A stretch of DNA of 64,000 nucleotides from Azorhizobium caulinodans ORS 571 (GTDB lineage: Bacteria; Pseudomonadota; Alphaproteobacteria; Rhizobiales; Xanthobacteraceae): assembly GCF_000010525.1 (NCBI RefSeq), contig NC_009937.1:1555501-1619500 (forward strand). Reading direction: 5' to 3'. Both the position numbers and the translations under genes were made by a program. Positions within the stretch are counted from its first letter, which is position 1. Each line of letters starts with the position of its first letter. Of this stretch, positions 35,119 through 44,167 are shown one piece after another. Under the pieces are notes generated by a model. The model was not told the DNA's origin, did no database searches, and saw nothing but the letters and a program-made list of their open reading frames with translations.

Positions 35119-35319
35119 TCAATCCGAAATTCTGTCCGCCCACGGCCGCAGTTCGGATTCACGCGCGACGCGCTCAAAGGCTTCCTTTTCACCTTTCACG
35201 CGGTAACTCGGCTCGCCCCTGTCCGGCGGCAACTGCCGCAGAATCTGGAAACGTCCGGGCGGGGCACGAAACCCCACGATGAATTCGACCCAGAGATCGA
35301 CAGAAAATTTAGCGCTCAT
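35119..35319 (-). CDS. Small conserved hypothetical protein, 66 aa
   Basis: Starts MSAKFSVDLWVEF. It contains the pattern QILRQLPPDRGEPSYRVKGE, then ERVARESEL, which I know from short uncharacterised alphaproteobacterial proteins (R-x-L-P-x(n)-YR(I/V)K-x(n)-ERV-x-ES-x-L). ACAAGAAGGG lies immediately before ATG 35319. The longer frame to 35397 has no added support. It lies between paoC and cspA on the same strand. Confidence 0.65.
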   Translation of the reverse strand: MSAKFSVDLWVEFIVGFRAPPGRFQILRQLPPDRGEPSYRVKGEKEAFERVARESELRPWADRISD

Positions 35320-35381
35320 CCCTTCTTGTATCACGCTTTGCTCGGCGTGGCCCCAATTTTTATCTGAAACTGCTTGGCTCA

Positions 35382-35409
35382 CGCCTCCTGCACGCATGCA
35401 CAGGAGGCG
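35382..35409 (-). terminator. Hairpin after paoABC
   Basis: CGCCTCCTG, 10-base loop, CAGGAGGCG: a perfect 9-bp stem 16 nt past the paoC stop, with an AT-rich stretch further on. Confidence 0.6.
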
Positions 35410-35424
35410 GAAGACGACGGCAGA

Positions 35425-37635
35425 TCAGGCGACGTCCGGCAGCCGGTCGAGATATTTGTCGAGCGTGATCGGGTAGTTGCGCACGCGCACACCCGTCGCA
35501 TTGTAGAGCGCGTTGGCAACCGCGGCGCCGACGCCGCAGATGCCCAGTTCCCCGACGCCCTTCGCCTTCATGGGCGAGGAGATCGGATCGGTCTCATCAA
35601 GGAAGATCACCTCCTGGTGCGGGATATCCGCATGCACGGGCACCTCATATCCGGCGAGGTCGTGATTGACGAAGAAACCGCGCTTCTTGTCGACGGCCAG
35701 TTCCTCCATCAAGGCCGCGCCTGCGCCCATGGTCATGGCTCCGATCACCTGGCTGCGGGCGGATTTCGGGTTGAGGATGCGCCCGGCCGCGCAGACCGCC
35801 AGCATGCGGCGGATGCGGGCTTCGCCCGTCGCCGCGTCCACCGCCACTTCAACGAAGTGGCTGCCGAAGGTGGACTGCTGGTAGGTCTTGTGAAGGTCGC
35901 CATATTCGATGCCGTCCTCGCCGGTGAGCTCCCCGCTTGAGGCCGCGAGCGCCAGCGGAATGGACCGCTCGCCGCTGCGCACCGTGCCATGGACGAACTC
36001 GGCATCCGCGGCATTTAGGCCGAGCTTCCGGGCCACCGCCTCGCGAAGTTTCACGCAGGCGGCATAGACGCCAGCGGTGGCATTGTTGGCGCCGAACTGG
36101 CCGCCGGACCCCGCCGAGACGGGATAGGCGGAATCTCCGAGACGCACCTCCACCTGCTCGAGGGAGACGCCCATCATCTCCGCGGCGGTCTGGGCGATGA
36201 TGGTGTAGCTGCCGGTGCCGATGTCGGTCATGTCGGTCTCGACCGTGACCCGGCCATCGGCGGACAGGCGCACGCGGGCGGCCGACTTCACGAGCAGGTT
36301 GTTGCGAAAAGCGCCCGCCATGCCGGCTCCGATCAGCCAACGACCCTCCCGCCGCTGCCCGGGGACGGGATTGCGGCTGCTCCAGCCGAAGCGTTCCGCG
36401 CCGAGCCGCAGGCACTCCACGAAGGGGCGGGCGGAGAACGGCCGGCCGGGCTTTTCGGGATCTTTCTGCGTGTCGTTGCGGATGCGGAAGTCCACCGGGT
36501 CGATGCCGAGCTTTTCGGCCATTTCGTCCATGGCGATCTCCAGCGCCATCATGCCCGGAGCTTCGCCCGGCGCGCGCATGGAGTTGCCTTCCGGCAGGTC
36601 GAGACTAGCGAGACGCATGGAGGTGAGGCGATTGGCGCCCGCATACAGGAGGCGTGTCTGGTTCACCGCTACTTCCGGTCCGCCGCCCTCCAGGTCGCCG
36701 GACCAGCTTTCGTGGGCGATGGCGGTGATCATGCCATCCCGCTCTGCGCCGATGCGGATACGCTGGATGGTGGCCGGACGGTGGGTTGTGTTGTTGATCA
36801 TCAGCGGGCGATGGAGCGCCACCTTCACCGGCCGTCCCGCCGCCCGCGCGCCGAGTGCTGCGAGCACAATGTCGGCGCGCAGGAACAGCTTGCCGCCGAA
36901 GCCGCCGCCGATGAAGGGTGAGATTACGCGTACCTTCTCGGGCGGTACGCCGAGGGTCTCGGCCAGATCCGTATGGGCCCATCCGATCATCTGGTTAGAG
37001 GTCCAGACGGTCAGCCGGTCGCCTTCCCACCGCGCCAGCGAAGCATGCGGCTCCATCATGGCGTGGGTCTCGTCCGGCGTGCTGTAGGTCTCGTCCAGGC
37101 GCACCGTGGCCGCGTCAAAGGCGCGGGCGAAGTCGCCGACCTTGGTATCGGCGGCACCGCCCGTCGCCTCGTCCGAGGGCTTGGCGGCGGACCAGCGCGC
37201 GGCTTCGAGATCGAAGCGCCCCGGCTCGGCGGCATAGTCGATCCGGACTCGCCCGGCCGCTGCACGGGCCTGCTCGAACGTCTCCGCGACCACCAGCGCG
37301 ACGGCCTGGTGGTAATGTTCGATGTGGGGCCCGGCCAGCAGGCGCGCGGTATTGTGCTTGCCCTTGCCGAGCTTCCCGGCGGTCTCGGCCGTCACGATGG
37401 CGATGACACCCGGCGCGCGTCGGGCCGCCTCGATATCCATGCGGGTGATGCGCCCCTTGGCGATGCCAGCGCCGATCACATAGCCATAGGCGGGATCGGC
37501 CGCCACATCGTGCCGCTCATAGGCATAGGGCGCGGTTCCGGTGGTCTTCAGCGGACCGTCGATGCGGTCGAGCGGCTGGCCCACCACGCGCAGGCGGTCG
37601 ATGGGATTGGTGGTTGCGGGCGTCTCGAATTTCAT
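35425..37635 (-). CDS. paoC: Aldehyde oxidoreductase molybdenum subunit PaoC
   Basis: A 736-aa molybdopterin-cytosine-dinucleotide-binding subunit that oxidises aromatic and other aldehydes to acids in the periplasm. Length matches E. coli PaoC. Visible blocks: PFIGGGFGGKLFLRADIVLA, RAPGEAPGMMALEIAMDE and the C-terminal KAKGVGELGICGVGAAVANA with the catalytic Glu. A longer frame continues upstream across paoB, but ATG 37635 lies 4 nt after the paoB stop and fits the family. Last gene of paoA-paoB-paoC. Confidence 0.95.
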   Translation of the reverse strand: MKFETPATTNPIDRLRVVGQPLDRIDGPLKTTGTAPYAYERHDVAADPAYGYVIGAGIAKGRITRMDIEAARRAPGVIAIVTAETAGKLGKGKHNTARLLAGPHIEHYHQAVALVVAETFEQARAAAGRVRIDYAAEPGRFDLEAARWSAAKPSDEATGGAADTKVGDFARAFDAATVRLDETYSTPDETHAMMEPHASLARWEGDRLTVWTSNQMIGWAHTDLAETLGVPPEKVRVISPFIGGGFGGKLFLRADIVLAALGARAAGRPVKVALHRPLMINNTTHRPATIQRIRIGAERDGMITAIAHESWSGDLEGGGPEVAVNQTRLLYAGANRLTSMRLASLDLPEGNSMRAPGEAPGMMALEIAMDEMAEKLGIDPVDFRIRNDTQKDPEKPGRPFSARPFVECLRLGAERFGWSSRNPVPGQRREGRWLIGAGMAGAFRNNLLVKSAARVRLSADGRVTVETDMTDIGTGSYTIIAQTAAEMMGVSLEQVEVRLGDSAYPVSAGSGGQFGANNATAGVYAACVKLREAVARKLGLNAADAEFVHGTVRSGERSIPLALAASSGELTGEDGIEYGDLHKTYQQSTFGSHFVEVAVDAATGEARIRRMLAVCAAGRILNPKSARSQVIGAMTMGAGAALMEELAVDKKRGFFVNHDLAGYEVPVHADIPHQEVIFLDETDPISSPMKAKGVGELGICGVGAAVANALYNATGVRVRNYPITLDKYLDRLPDVA

Positions 37636-37639
37636 GGGT

Positions 37640-38590
37640 TCAGCCCCTTGCCTCGTTGAGCACCGCACCGAGCGTGCGCTCCACCAGAACGACCTTGAAG
37701 GCGTTGTCCCGCGTCGGCCGCGCGTCGGCGAGCAGCCGTTCTGTAACGGCGCGGGCGCCCTTGGGCAGGGCCTCCTCCGCTTTCTCGTCGCGCCAGGGCC
37801 GAGGAGCGATGCCGCCGACCGCCACGCGGCCCGTGCCATCCGGCAGGATGACCGCGCCCACTGACACCAGCGCAAAGGCATAGGAGGCGCGGTCGCGCAC
37901 CTTGCGATAGACCTGCCGGCCTCCGAGCGGCTTCGGCAGCAGCACGGCGGTGATGAGTTCGCCCGGCGCGAGCGCGGTCTCGATGTGGGGCGTGTTGCCG
38001 GGCAAACGATGGAAATCCGCCATGGGAATGCGCCGCGTGGTCCCATCCGGCCCCACCGTCTCCACCTGCGCATCAAGGGCACGCATCGCTACCGCCATGT
38101 CGCTCGGATGGCTGGCGATGCAGGCATCGCTCGTGCCGATGACGGCCAATTGCCGGGTGATGCCGTCCATCGCCGCGCAGCCGCTGCCGGGCTTGCGCTT
38201 GTTGCACGGCTGGTCGGTGTCATAAAAATACGGGCAGCGGGTGCGTTGGAGGAGATTGCCGGCGGTGGTCGCCTTGTTGCGCAACTGGCCGGAGGCCCCT
38301 GCCAGTAGAGCCCGCGACAGCAGCGGATAGTCCCGCCGCACGCGCGCATCCGCCGCAAGATCCGTATTGCTCACCAGCGCACCGATGCGCAGGCCGCCCT
38401 CCGCCGCCGGTTCGATCGTGTCGAGGGCGAGGCCGTTGACGTCGATGAGGTGGTTCGGCGTCTCGATCTCCAGTTTCATGAGATCGAGGAGATTGGTGCC
38501 GCCCGCGATGAACTTGGCGCCGGGCGTGCGCGCGGCTGCGGCCGCCGCTTCGGCGGGGGACGAGGCGCGCTCGAACGTGAAGGGGATCAT
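37640..38590 (-). CDS. paoB: Aldehyde oxidoreductase FAD subunit PaoB
   Basis: A 316-aa FAD-binding subunit of the CoxM/PCMH fold ([18 protein letters not shown] near the N-terminus). A cysteine-rich insertion, [20 protein letters not shown], corresponds to the loop that holds an extra [4Fe-4S] cluster in E. coli PaoB. ATG 38590 overlaps the paoA stop as ATGA, so translation is coupled. Confidence 0.94.
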   Translation of the reverse strand: MIPFTFERASSPAEAAAAAARTPGAKFIAGGTNLLDLMKLEIETPNHLIDVNGLALDTIEPAAEGGLRIGALVSNTDLAADARVRRDYPLLSRALLAGASGQLRNKATTAGNLLQRTRCPYFYDTDQPCNKRKPGSGCAAMDGITRQLAVIGTSDACIASHPSDMAVAMRALDAQVETVGPDGTTRRIPMADFHRLPGNTPHIETALAPGELITAVLLPKPLGGRQVYRKVRDRASYAFALVSVGAVILPDGTGRVAVGGIAPRPWRDEKAEEALPKGARAVTERLLADARPTRDNAFKVVLVERTLGAVLNEARG

Positions 38591-39252
38591 GCGCCTCTCC
38601 CGGCAACTTCTGTGATGGCTTCGAGGATGTTGGAATAGGCGCCGCAACGGCAGATGTTGCCGCTCATGCGCTCGCGCACCTCGTCCACGGAGAGCTCGGG
38701 CGCGGTGGAAAGATCGGCCGTGACATGGCTCGGGATGCCGTCGCGGATCTCGCCCAGCACCGCCACGGCCGAGCAGATCTGGCCCGGCGTGCAGTAGCCG
38801 CACTGATAACCGTCATGCTTGATGAAGGCCGCCTGCATGGGATGCAGATTGCCGGGGCTGCCGAGGCCCTCAATGGTGGTCACGCTGTCGCCCTCGTGCA
38901 TCACCGCAAGCGTCAGGCAGGAGTTGATGCGCACGCCGTCGACCATCACGGTGCAGGCCCCGCACTGTCCGTGATCGCAGCCCTTCTTGGTGCCTGTCAG
39001 ATGCAGATGCTCGCGCAGCGCATCGAGCAGGGTGGTGCGCGTGTCGACCGTCAATTCGTGGGAGGCGCCGTTCACGGTGAAGCGGACCTTCGCCGAAACG
39101 GGATCGAGGGTGCGGGGCGCGTTGGGCGGGGTAGATACTGGCTGGGACGTCTCGGCAGCGGCGGGATGGGCAACGCCGCTCCCGGCGAGGGTGGCGGCTC
39201 CGGCGGCGATCAGGTCGCGTCGCGTCAGGGCCGTGGGCTGGGGCATGGTCAT
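38587..39252 (-). CDS. paoA: Aldehyde oxidoreductase 2Fe-2S subunit PaoA, Tat-exported
   Basis: A 221-aa iron-sulfur subunit. The N-terminus [17 protein letters not shown] is a twin-arginine signal that exports the complex. The plant-type cluster is [16 protein letters not shown] and the second cluster CGYCTPGQ plus CRCGAYSN. First gene of the pao operon. No paoD (cofactor insertion chaperone) gene follows in the window. Confidence 0.95.
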   Translation of the reverse strand: MTMPQPTALTRRDLIAAGAATLAGSGVAHPAAAETSQPVSTPPNAPRTLDPVSAKVRFTVNGASHELTVDTRTTLLDALREHLHLTGTKKGCDHGQCGACTVMVDGVRINSCLTLAVMHEGDSVTTIEGLGSPGNLHPMQAAFIKHDGYQCGYCTPGQICSAVAVLGEIRDGIPSHVTADLSTAPELSVDEVRERMSGNICRCGAYSNILEAITEVAGRGA

Positions 39253-39509
39253 GTCCGGATCCGAAGGTTGGAGGCGGGCCGGGGGAAGGGCTCAGGGTCG
39301 CCGACGCAACAGGCGCGCGGACCTCCATCATGGAATGCCTCCAGACAGGATGTGTTCCCTTCGCAAATCCGTGAGCGCTCGCGCGCGCCGGCTTCCAAGG
39401 GCGCGCGGGTACGTCCTGGGCTGCGCTGGAGACCGGGACGCGTTGGTGGTGGAACGTCTTGGCCACGGCAACGTTACCAACCGTCCTGCACCGGAGGCGG
39501 CTCCACCCC

Positions 39510-41330
39510 ATGCATCATGCGTCCTCGCGTTCCTCGCTCGATCCCTCGGCTGACACCGGACGGCCTCTCTTTCGCTTCGGCGCCGAATGGCTGGGGGATG
39601 GCACGCGCTTCCGCCTGTTCGCTCCGGATGCGCCGTCCGTCACGGTGGAGCTGGAGGGACACGGCGGCTTCAAAATGGCGCGCAGCGCGGATGGGTTTCA
39701 TGAAGCCGTGATCGCGCAGGCGGCGCCCGGAACGTTTTATCGCTTCCGGGTCGGTGACCAGGCGGTGCCGGACCCCGCGTCGCGCATGCAGGCGGAGGAT
39801 GCCGAGGGCTGGAGCGTCGTCGTTGGCGTGCCGCAGCTCATGCCCCGCCCGTGGCGGCGTCCCTGGACGGAAGCCGTGATTGCGGAAGTCCATGTCGGGA
39901 CGGCCACCCCGGAGGGCACGTTCCGCGCTCTCATCGACCGGCTGGACCATTATCGCGACGCCGGCTTCACCGTCCTCGAACTGCTGCCGGTCGCGGATTT
40001 CCCCGGCCGCCGCAACTGGGGCTACGATGGCGTCCTGCTCTATGCGCCCGATCGCGCCTATGGCACGCCCGATGACCTGCGCGCGCTGATCGACGCCGCC
40101 CATGCCCGCGGCATCGGCATGATGCTGGACGTGGTCTATAACCACTTCGGTCCGCGCGGGAACTACATGCCGCTCTATGCCCGATCCTTCTTTCGGGAGG
40201 ACATCGGCACCCCGTGGGGCGCGGCGCTGAACCTTGAGAGCGAAGTCGTCCGTGGCTTCTTCGTGGAGAATGCGGCCTACTGGCTCGCGGACTTCGGCTT
40301 TGACGGCCTGCGCTTCGATGCCGTGCACGCCTTTGCCACGGATGGTGCGGAAACCTTTCTGCGCGAACTGGCGGAAGGGTGCCGCGCGGTGCGACCCGAT
40401 GCCTTCCTCGTGCTGGAGAACCACGACAACGTCGCCGGCTGGATGAGCCGTGATGACCAATTGTTCACCGCCCAGTGGAACGACGACTGGCACCACGTCT
40501 TCCATGTGATGGCAAGCGGAGAGCAGACCGGCTATTACGCCCCCTATGCCCGCGATCCGGCCGCTGCGGCCGAACGGGCGCTTGGGAGCGGCTTCGTCTT
40601 CCAGGGCGAGGCCTTTCCCGATGCGGGCGGCCATCCGCGGGGGACGCCGTCCGGCCATCTCCCGCCCGATGCCTTCGTCAGCTTCGTGCAGAACCACGAC
40701 CACATCGGCAATCGTCCGCTGGGTGACCGGCTGGCGGCCACCCTGTCGCCGGAACGGCTCGCCTTTCTTCATTTCGTTCTGATGCTCTCGCCGCAGATCC
40801 CGCTCCTCTTCATGGGGGAGGAAGCGCAACTGCCCACGCCTTTCCCCTTTTTCTGCGACTTCGACGGCGAACTGGCCGATGCGGTCCGCAATGGACGCCG
40901 TTCGGAGTTCGGGGACTTCTTCGCGGCTCATGGGGAAGCGACGTTTCCCGATCCGCTGGACGATGCCACCTTCCATGCCGCGAAGCTCCGGCCCGAGGAT
41001 TTCTCCGATGAGCGCGCCCGCGCGGCCCTTGATGCCTTCCGCCGGCTGGCCGGCCTGCGCCGTGATCTCGTCTGGCCGTTGACCGCGAGCGCCTATGTGG
41101 GCAGCACGGTCGAGCGGCAAGGGGAGGGGCTCTGCGTATCCTGGCACTTTGCGGCCGGCACGCTCGTTATGGCCCTCAACGCCGCTTCCCTGTCCGCGAC
41201 CGTTCCGCTTCCGGATCTCGTCGCCGGACTGCCGGCCGATGCGCATATCGGCGAGGTGGACCTGCTGCCCGAGGGCAGTCTGGAACTCGGAGCCTTCGCC
41301 GCCGTCCTCTGGAGCCGCGCCGCCGCATGA
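39510..41330 (+). CDS. treZ: Malto-oligosyltrehalose trehalohydrolase TreZ
   Basis: A 606-aa GH13 enzyme that releases trehalose from maltooligosyl-trehalose. N-terminal CBM48-like domain (about 20-110), then the GH13 barrel: WGYDGVLLYAPDRAYG, MLDVVYNHFGPRGNYM, GFDGLRFDAVHA (catalytic Asp), LVLENHDN, QNHDHIGNRPLGDR. GGAGG lies 12 nt before ATG 39510; an in-frame upstream ATG (39459) lacks support. Coupled to treY by ATGA overlap. The debranching partner TreX/GlgX is not in the window. Confidence 0.96.
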   Translation: MHHASSRSSLDPSADTGRPLFRFGAEWLGDGTRFRLFAPDAPSVTVELEGHGGFKMARSADGFHEAVIAQAAPGTFYRFRVGDQAVPDPASRMQAEDAEGWSVVVGVPQLMPRPWRRPWTEAVIAEVHVGTATPEGTFRALIDRLDHYRDAGFTVLELLPVADFPGRRNWGYDGVLLYAPDRAYGTPDDLRALIDAAHARGIGMMLDVVYNHFGPRGNYMPLYARSFFREDIGTPWGAALNLESEVVRGFFVENAAYWLADFGFDGLRFDAVHAFATDGAETFLRELAEGCRAVRPDAFLVLENHDNVAGWMSRDDQLFTAQWNDDWHHVFHVMASGEQTGYYAPYARDPAAAAERALGSGFVFQGEAFPDAGGHPRGTPSGHLPPDAFVSFVQNHDHIGNRPLGDRLAATLSPERLAFLHFVLMLSPQIPLLFMGEEAQLPTPFPFFCDFDGELADAVRNGRRSEFGDFFAAHGEATFPDPLDDATFHAAKLRPEDFSDERARAALDAFRRLAGLRRDLVWPLTASAYVGSTVERQGEGLCVSWHFAAGTLVMALNAASLSATVPLPDLVAGLPADAHIGEVDLLPEGSLELGAFAAVLWSRAAA

Positions 41331-43813
41331 TCCCCGATCTTATCGCCACCTATCGGCTGCAGTTCCACAAGGGTTTCACCTTCGCCGACGCCGAAGCGCT
41401 CGTGCCCTATCTCGCGGGGCTCGGCGTGAGCCATCTCTACGCCTCGCCGCTCACCGTTGCCGTACCGGGCTCCACGCACGGTTATGATGTGGTTGATCCC
41501 ACGCGCATCAACCCGGAACTCGGTGGGGACGAGGGCTTCGACCGGCTCTCGCGGGCTTTGACGGCCAACGGCATGGGCCTTCTGCTCGACATCGTGCCCA
41601 ACCATATGGCCGCCTCCCAGCACAATCCCTTCTGGATGCAGATGCTGGAGTGCGGGCCGGAGGCGGACGGGGCGCGTCTGTTCGACGTGTTCTGGGAGAC
41701 GGGCAAGCTGCTGCTTCCGGTGCTCGGCGAGCCGCTGCGCGCGACTCTGGAAGCTGGCGCCTTCTCGCTTCAGCCCCATTACGACACCCGGCGCATCGTG
41801 CTGTGCTATGGCGGCAACGTCTTCCCCCTTCGGCCCGAAAGCGTGCGCCAGATCATGGAAGCCGCCGGCTTGAAGGAGGACCTCGGCGCCCTCGGGATCG
41901 ATGATCGCGCCGCGCTGGAAGCGGCGCTGACACGGGTGGATCTGGCCGAGATCATCGAAGCCCAGCACTGGCGCCTCGCCTGGTGGCGTACCGCCGCCCA
42001 CGATCTCAACTACCGGCGCTTCTTCAACATCACCGATCTCGTCGGCGTGCGGATCGAGGATCGCGAGGTGTTCGATTTCGTCCACCGTTTGCCGCTCGAT
42101 CTGGTGCGGCAGGGGCGGGTGCATGGCCTGCGGGTCGATCACGTGGACGGGCTGGCCGATCCGGCGGGATATTGCGCACGCCTGCGCCGGGCGGTGGGGC
42201 CGGACGTGCCGATCTTCGTGGAGAAGATCCTGGAGCCGGGGGAGAAGCTGCGTCCCTGGCCCATCGATGGCACGACCGGCTATGAGCGCCTGAACGACAT
42301 CAACGGTGTCTTCGTGGACGAGCCGGGATACCGGACGCTGGAAGAGGATCTGCGCGCGCGCAACGTGCTGGTGGGCACGACGGCCGCGCGCCTTGCCGAG
42401 GCCAAGCGGCAGGTGTTGCAGGGCAGCCTTGCCGCGGAGGTGGACTCCCTCGCCGCGCTGGCCCGCGACGGGCTCGACGAGGCCATGCGCGAGGGCGATC
42501 TGACCGACGCTGCCATTCGTGACGCGGTTTCGGCCCTCCTGGTTCATTGCCCGGTCTACCGCTCCTACGCCACATGGGATGCCGCTGGACCGGAAGATGA
42601 AGCACTCTGGGACGCCATCGCTGAAGGCATGGCCGCCGCCGAGGATCCGCTGACCAATGCGGCCGGGGCGGTGCTGCTGGACCGGCTGCGGGCCCCGCGC
42701 CTCGACAGCGACCGTCGCTTCCGCGAGCGGTTCCAGCAGCTCAGCGGTCCGGCCATGGCCAAGGGGTTCGAGGACACGGAGTTGTATCGCTATCCCGTAC
42801 TGCTCTGCGTCAATGAGGTGGGCGGGAGTCTTGATCATCCGGCCCGCACCCTCGAGGCCATACACACCGCGTCCGAGGCGCGGGCCTCTGCGGGCATGCG
42901 CGACCTTATCCCTCTTGCGACCCACGACACCAAGCGCGGGCCGGATACGCGCGCGCGCCTCGCCGCCATCAGCACAATGCCGGACCTCTGGCTCGGCTTC
43001 CGGGGAGACACGCGCGAAGCGTGCGAGGCGCTGGCAGCGAATGTCTCGGGTCAGGCGCAGCCGGATGCGCTGGATCAGGTGATGATCCTTCAGACGCTTG
43101 TTTCGGCATGGCCGCTCTCGGAGGAGCGCGTCACCGCGTATCTCACCAAGGCGCTGCGCGAGGCCAAGCGGCACACCAATTGGGAAACTCCCAACGCCGA
43201 GTATGAGGACGCAGCGGCCGCCTTCGCGGCGCAGATCATTTCCGCGGCGCAGGGAGAGGCCGTGCGGGCCGGGATCGAAACGCTGGTCCGGCAACTTGAG
43301 CCCGCGGGCCGCATCGTCGGCCTGGCCCAGACCATCCTCCAGCACACGCTGCCGGGCACGCCGGACATCTATCAGGGGACCGAGTTCCGGGACTTCTCTC
43401 TGGTGGACCCCGACAACCGCCGTCCCGTGGACTGGGAGGCGCGGCGCGCGGCCCTGGCCGGCCATGGCGAGATGCCGGACACAGATCGGGAGAAAAGCGA
43501 GCTGGTGCGGCGCCTCCTGTCCTTGCGCCGAACGCAGGTCGCACTGACGCGCGGCAGCTACACCCCCCTGCGCCTTGCTCCTTCGCCTTGGCGCTGGTTC
43601 GGCTTCGAGCGGCGGCATGAGGGCTCGGCGGTGCGCGTGATTGTGCCGACGCGGGTCCCTACGGCCAATGAGGCGCCAGCCTCCCTCTCCTTCGAGGATG
43701 GGTGGGGCACGCAGGAGTGGGCGGGCCTGGACGGGGCTCCTCTCGCGGGCGATGTGGCGACGACGCTCGCGTCCGACTGGCCCTTCCTGATCGCACGGGC
43801 GCGGGCCTCCTGA
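41327..43813 (+). CDS. treY: Malto-oligosyltrehalose synthase TreY
   Basis: An 828-aa GH13 intramolecular transglucosylase that converts the reducing end of maltodextrin to a trehalose unit. Starts IPDLIATYRLQFHKGFTFAD; motifs HGYDVVDPTRINPELGG, LLDIVPNHMA, GLRVDHVDGLADP (catalytic Asp) and ATHDTKRGPDTRARL are all present. Full length for the family. Together with TreZ it makes trehalose from glycogen, an osmoprotectant route. ATG 41327 overlaps the treZ stop. Confidence 0.96.
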   Translation: MIPDLIATYRLQFHKGFTFADAEALVPYLAGLGVSHLYASPLTVAVPGSTHGYDVVDPTRINPELGGDEGFDRLSRALTANGMGLLLDIVPNHMAASQHNPFWMQMLECGPEADGARLFDVFWETGKLLLPVLGEPLRATLEAGAFSLQPHYDTRRIVLCYGGNVFPLRPESVRQIMEAAGLKEDLGALGIDDRAALEAALTRVDLAEIIEAQHWRLAWWRTAAHDLNYRRFFNITDLVGVRIEDREVFDFVHRLPLDLVRQGRVHGLRVDHVDGLADPAGYCARLRRAVGPDVPIFVEKILEPGEKLRPWPIDGTTGYERLNDINGVFVDEPGYRTLEEDLRARNVLVGTTAARLAEAKRQVLQGSLAAEVDSLAALARDGLDEAMREGDLTDAAIRDAVSALLVHCPVYRSYATWDAAGPEDEALWDAIAEGMAAAEDPLTNAAGAVLLDRLRAPRLDSDRRFRERFQQLSGPAMAKGFEDTELYRYPVLLCVNEVGGSLDHPARTLEAIHTASEARASAGMRDLIPLATHDTKRGPDTRARLAAISTMPDLWLGFRGDTREACEALAANVSGQAQPDALDQVMILQTLVSAWPLSEERVTAYLTKALREAKRHTNWETPNAEYEDAAAAFAAQIISAAQGEAVRAGIETLVRQLEPAGRIVGLAQTILQHTLPGTPDIYQGTEFRDFSLVDPDNRRPVDWEARRAALAGHGEMPDTDREKSELVRRLLSLRRTQVALTRGSYTPLRLAPSPWRWFGFERRHEGSAVRVIVPTRVPTANEAPASLSFEDGWGTQEWAGLDGAPLAGDVATTLASDWPFLIARARAS

Positions 43814-44167
43814 GACCAACGCCTCCGCGATCAGTCGGGAGGGCGGGCGGCGCGCAGGTGCTGACCCGTCGCTTCCCTTCACATCTTTGACATCTCCCTC
43901 GACAGCCTATTCGTGTGGTTGCGCCGCAGCTTGCACGCATTGGGGGTATTGGGTGGCGGCGATACCCCACGGGCTGGGGGCAGCGGCCCGCGTGCGCTTG
44001 ATCATGGTCACGCTCTCGGATTGGATGCGCGGCGGCAGTGCGTGCGTGTCGGGGTGATCCTCGGCGAGCGGCATGCCCAACCGCCCGACGCTGGCCCGTC
44101 ACCCGCAAACGTCAACATCGGGCCATCATCCCAGCCTGAGGAGCGGCCTTAAGGGCCGGAGACGCCA
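43814..44167. other. Intergenic region upstream of pyk
   Basis: No credible gene; a 79-codon open frame here has no family resemblance. A possible promoter pair TTGACA (43887-43892) and TATTCG (43908-43913) has only a 15-bp spacer, so it is weak. GGAG just before the pyruvate kinase ATG is the ribosome site. Confidence 0.35.

Noticed and set aside
41093-43882. 929-codon minus-strand frame opposite treY
   Set aside because: Shadow of treY, which is full length with all GH13 motifs.
43913-44152. 79-codon frame before pyruvate kinase
   Set aside because: No ribosome site, no homology impression, biased composition.
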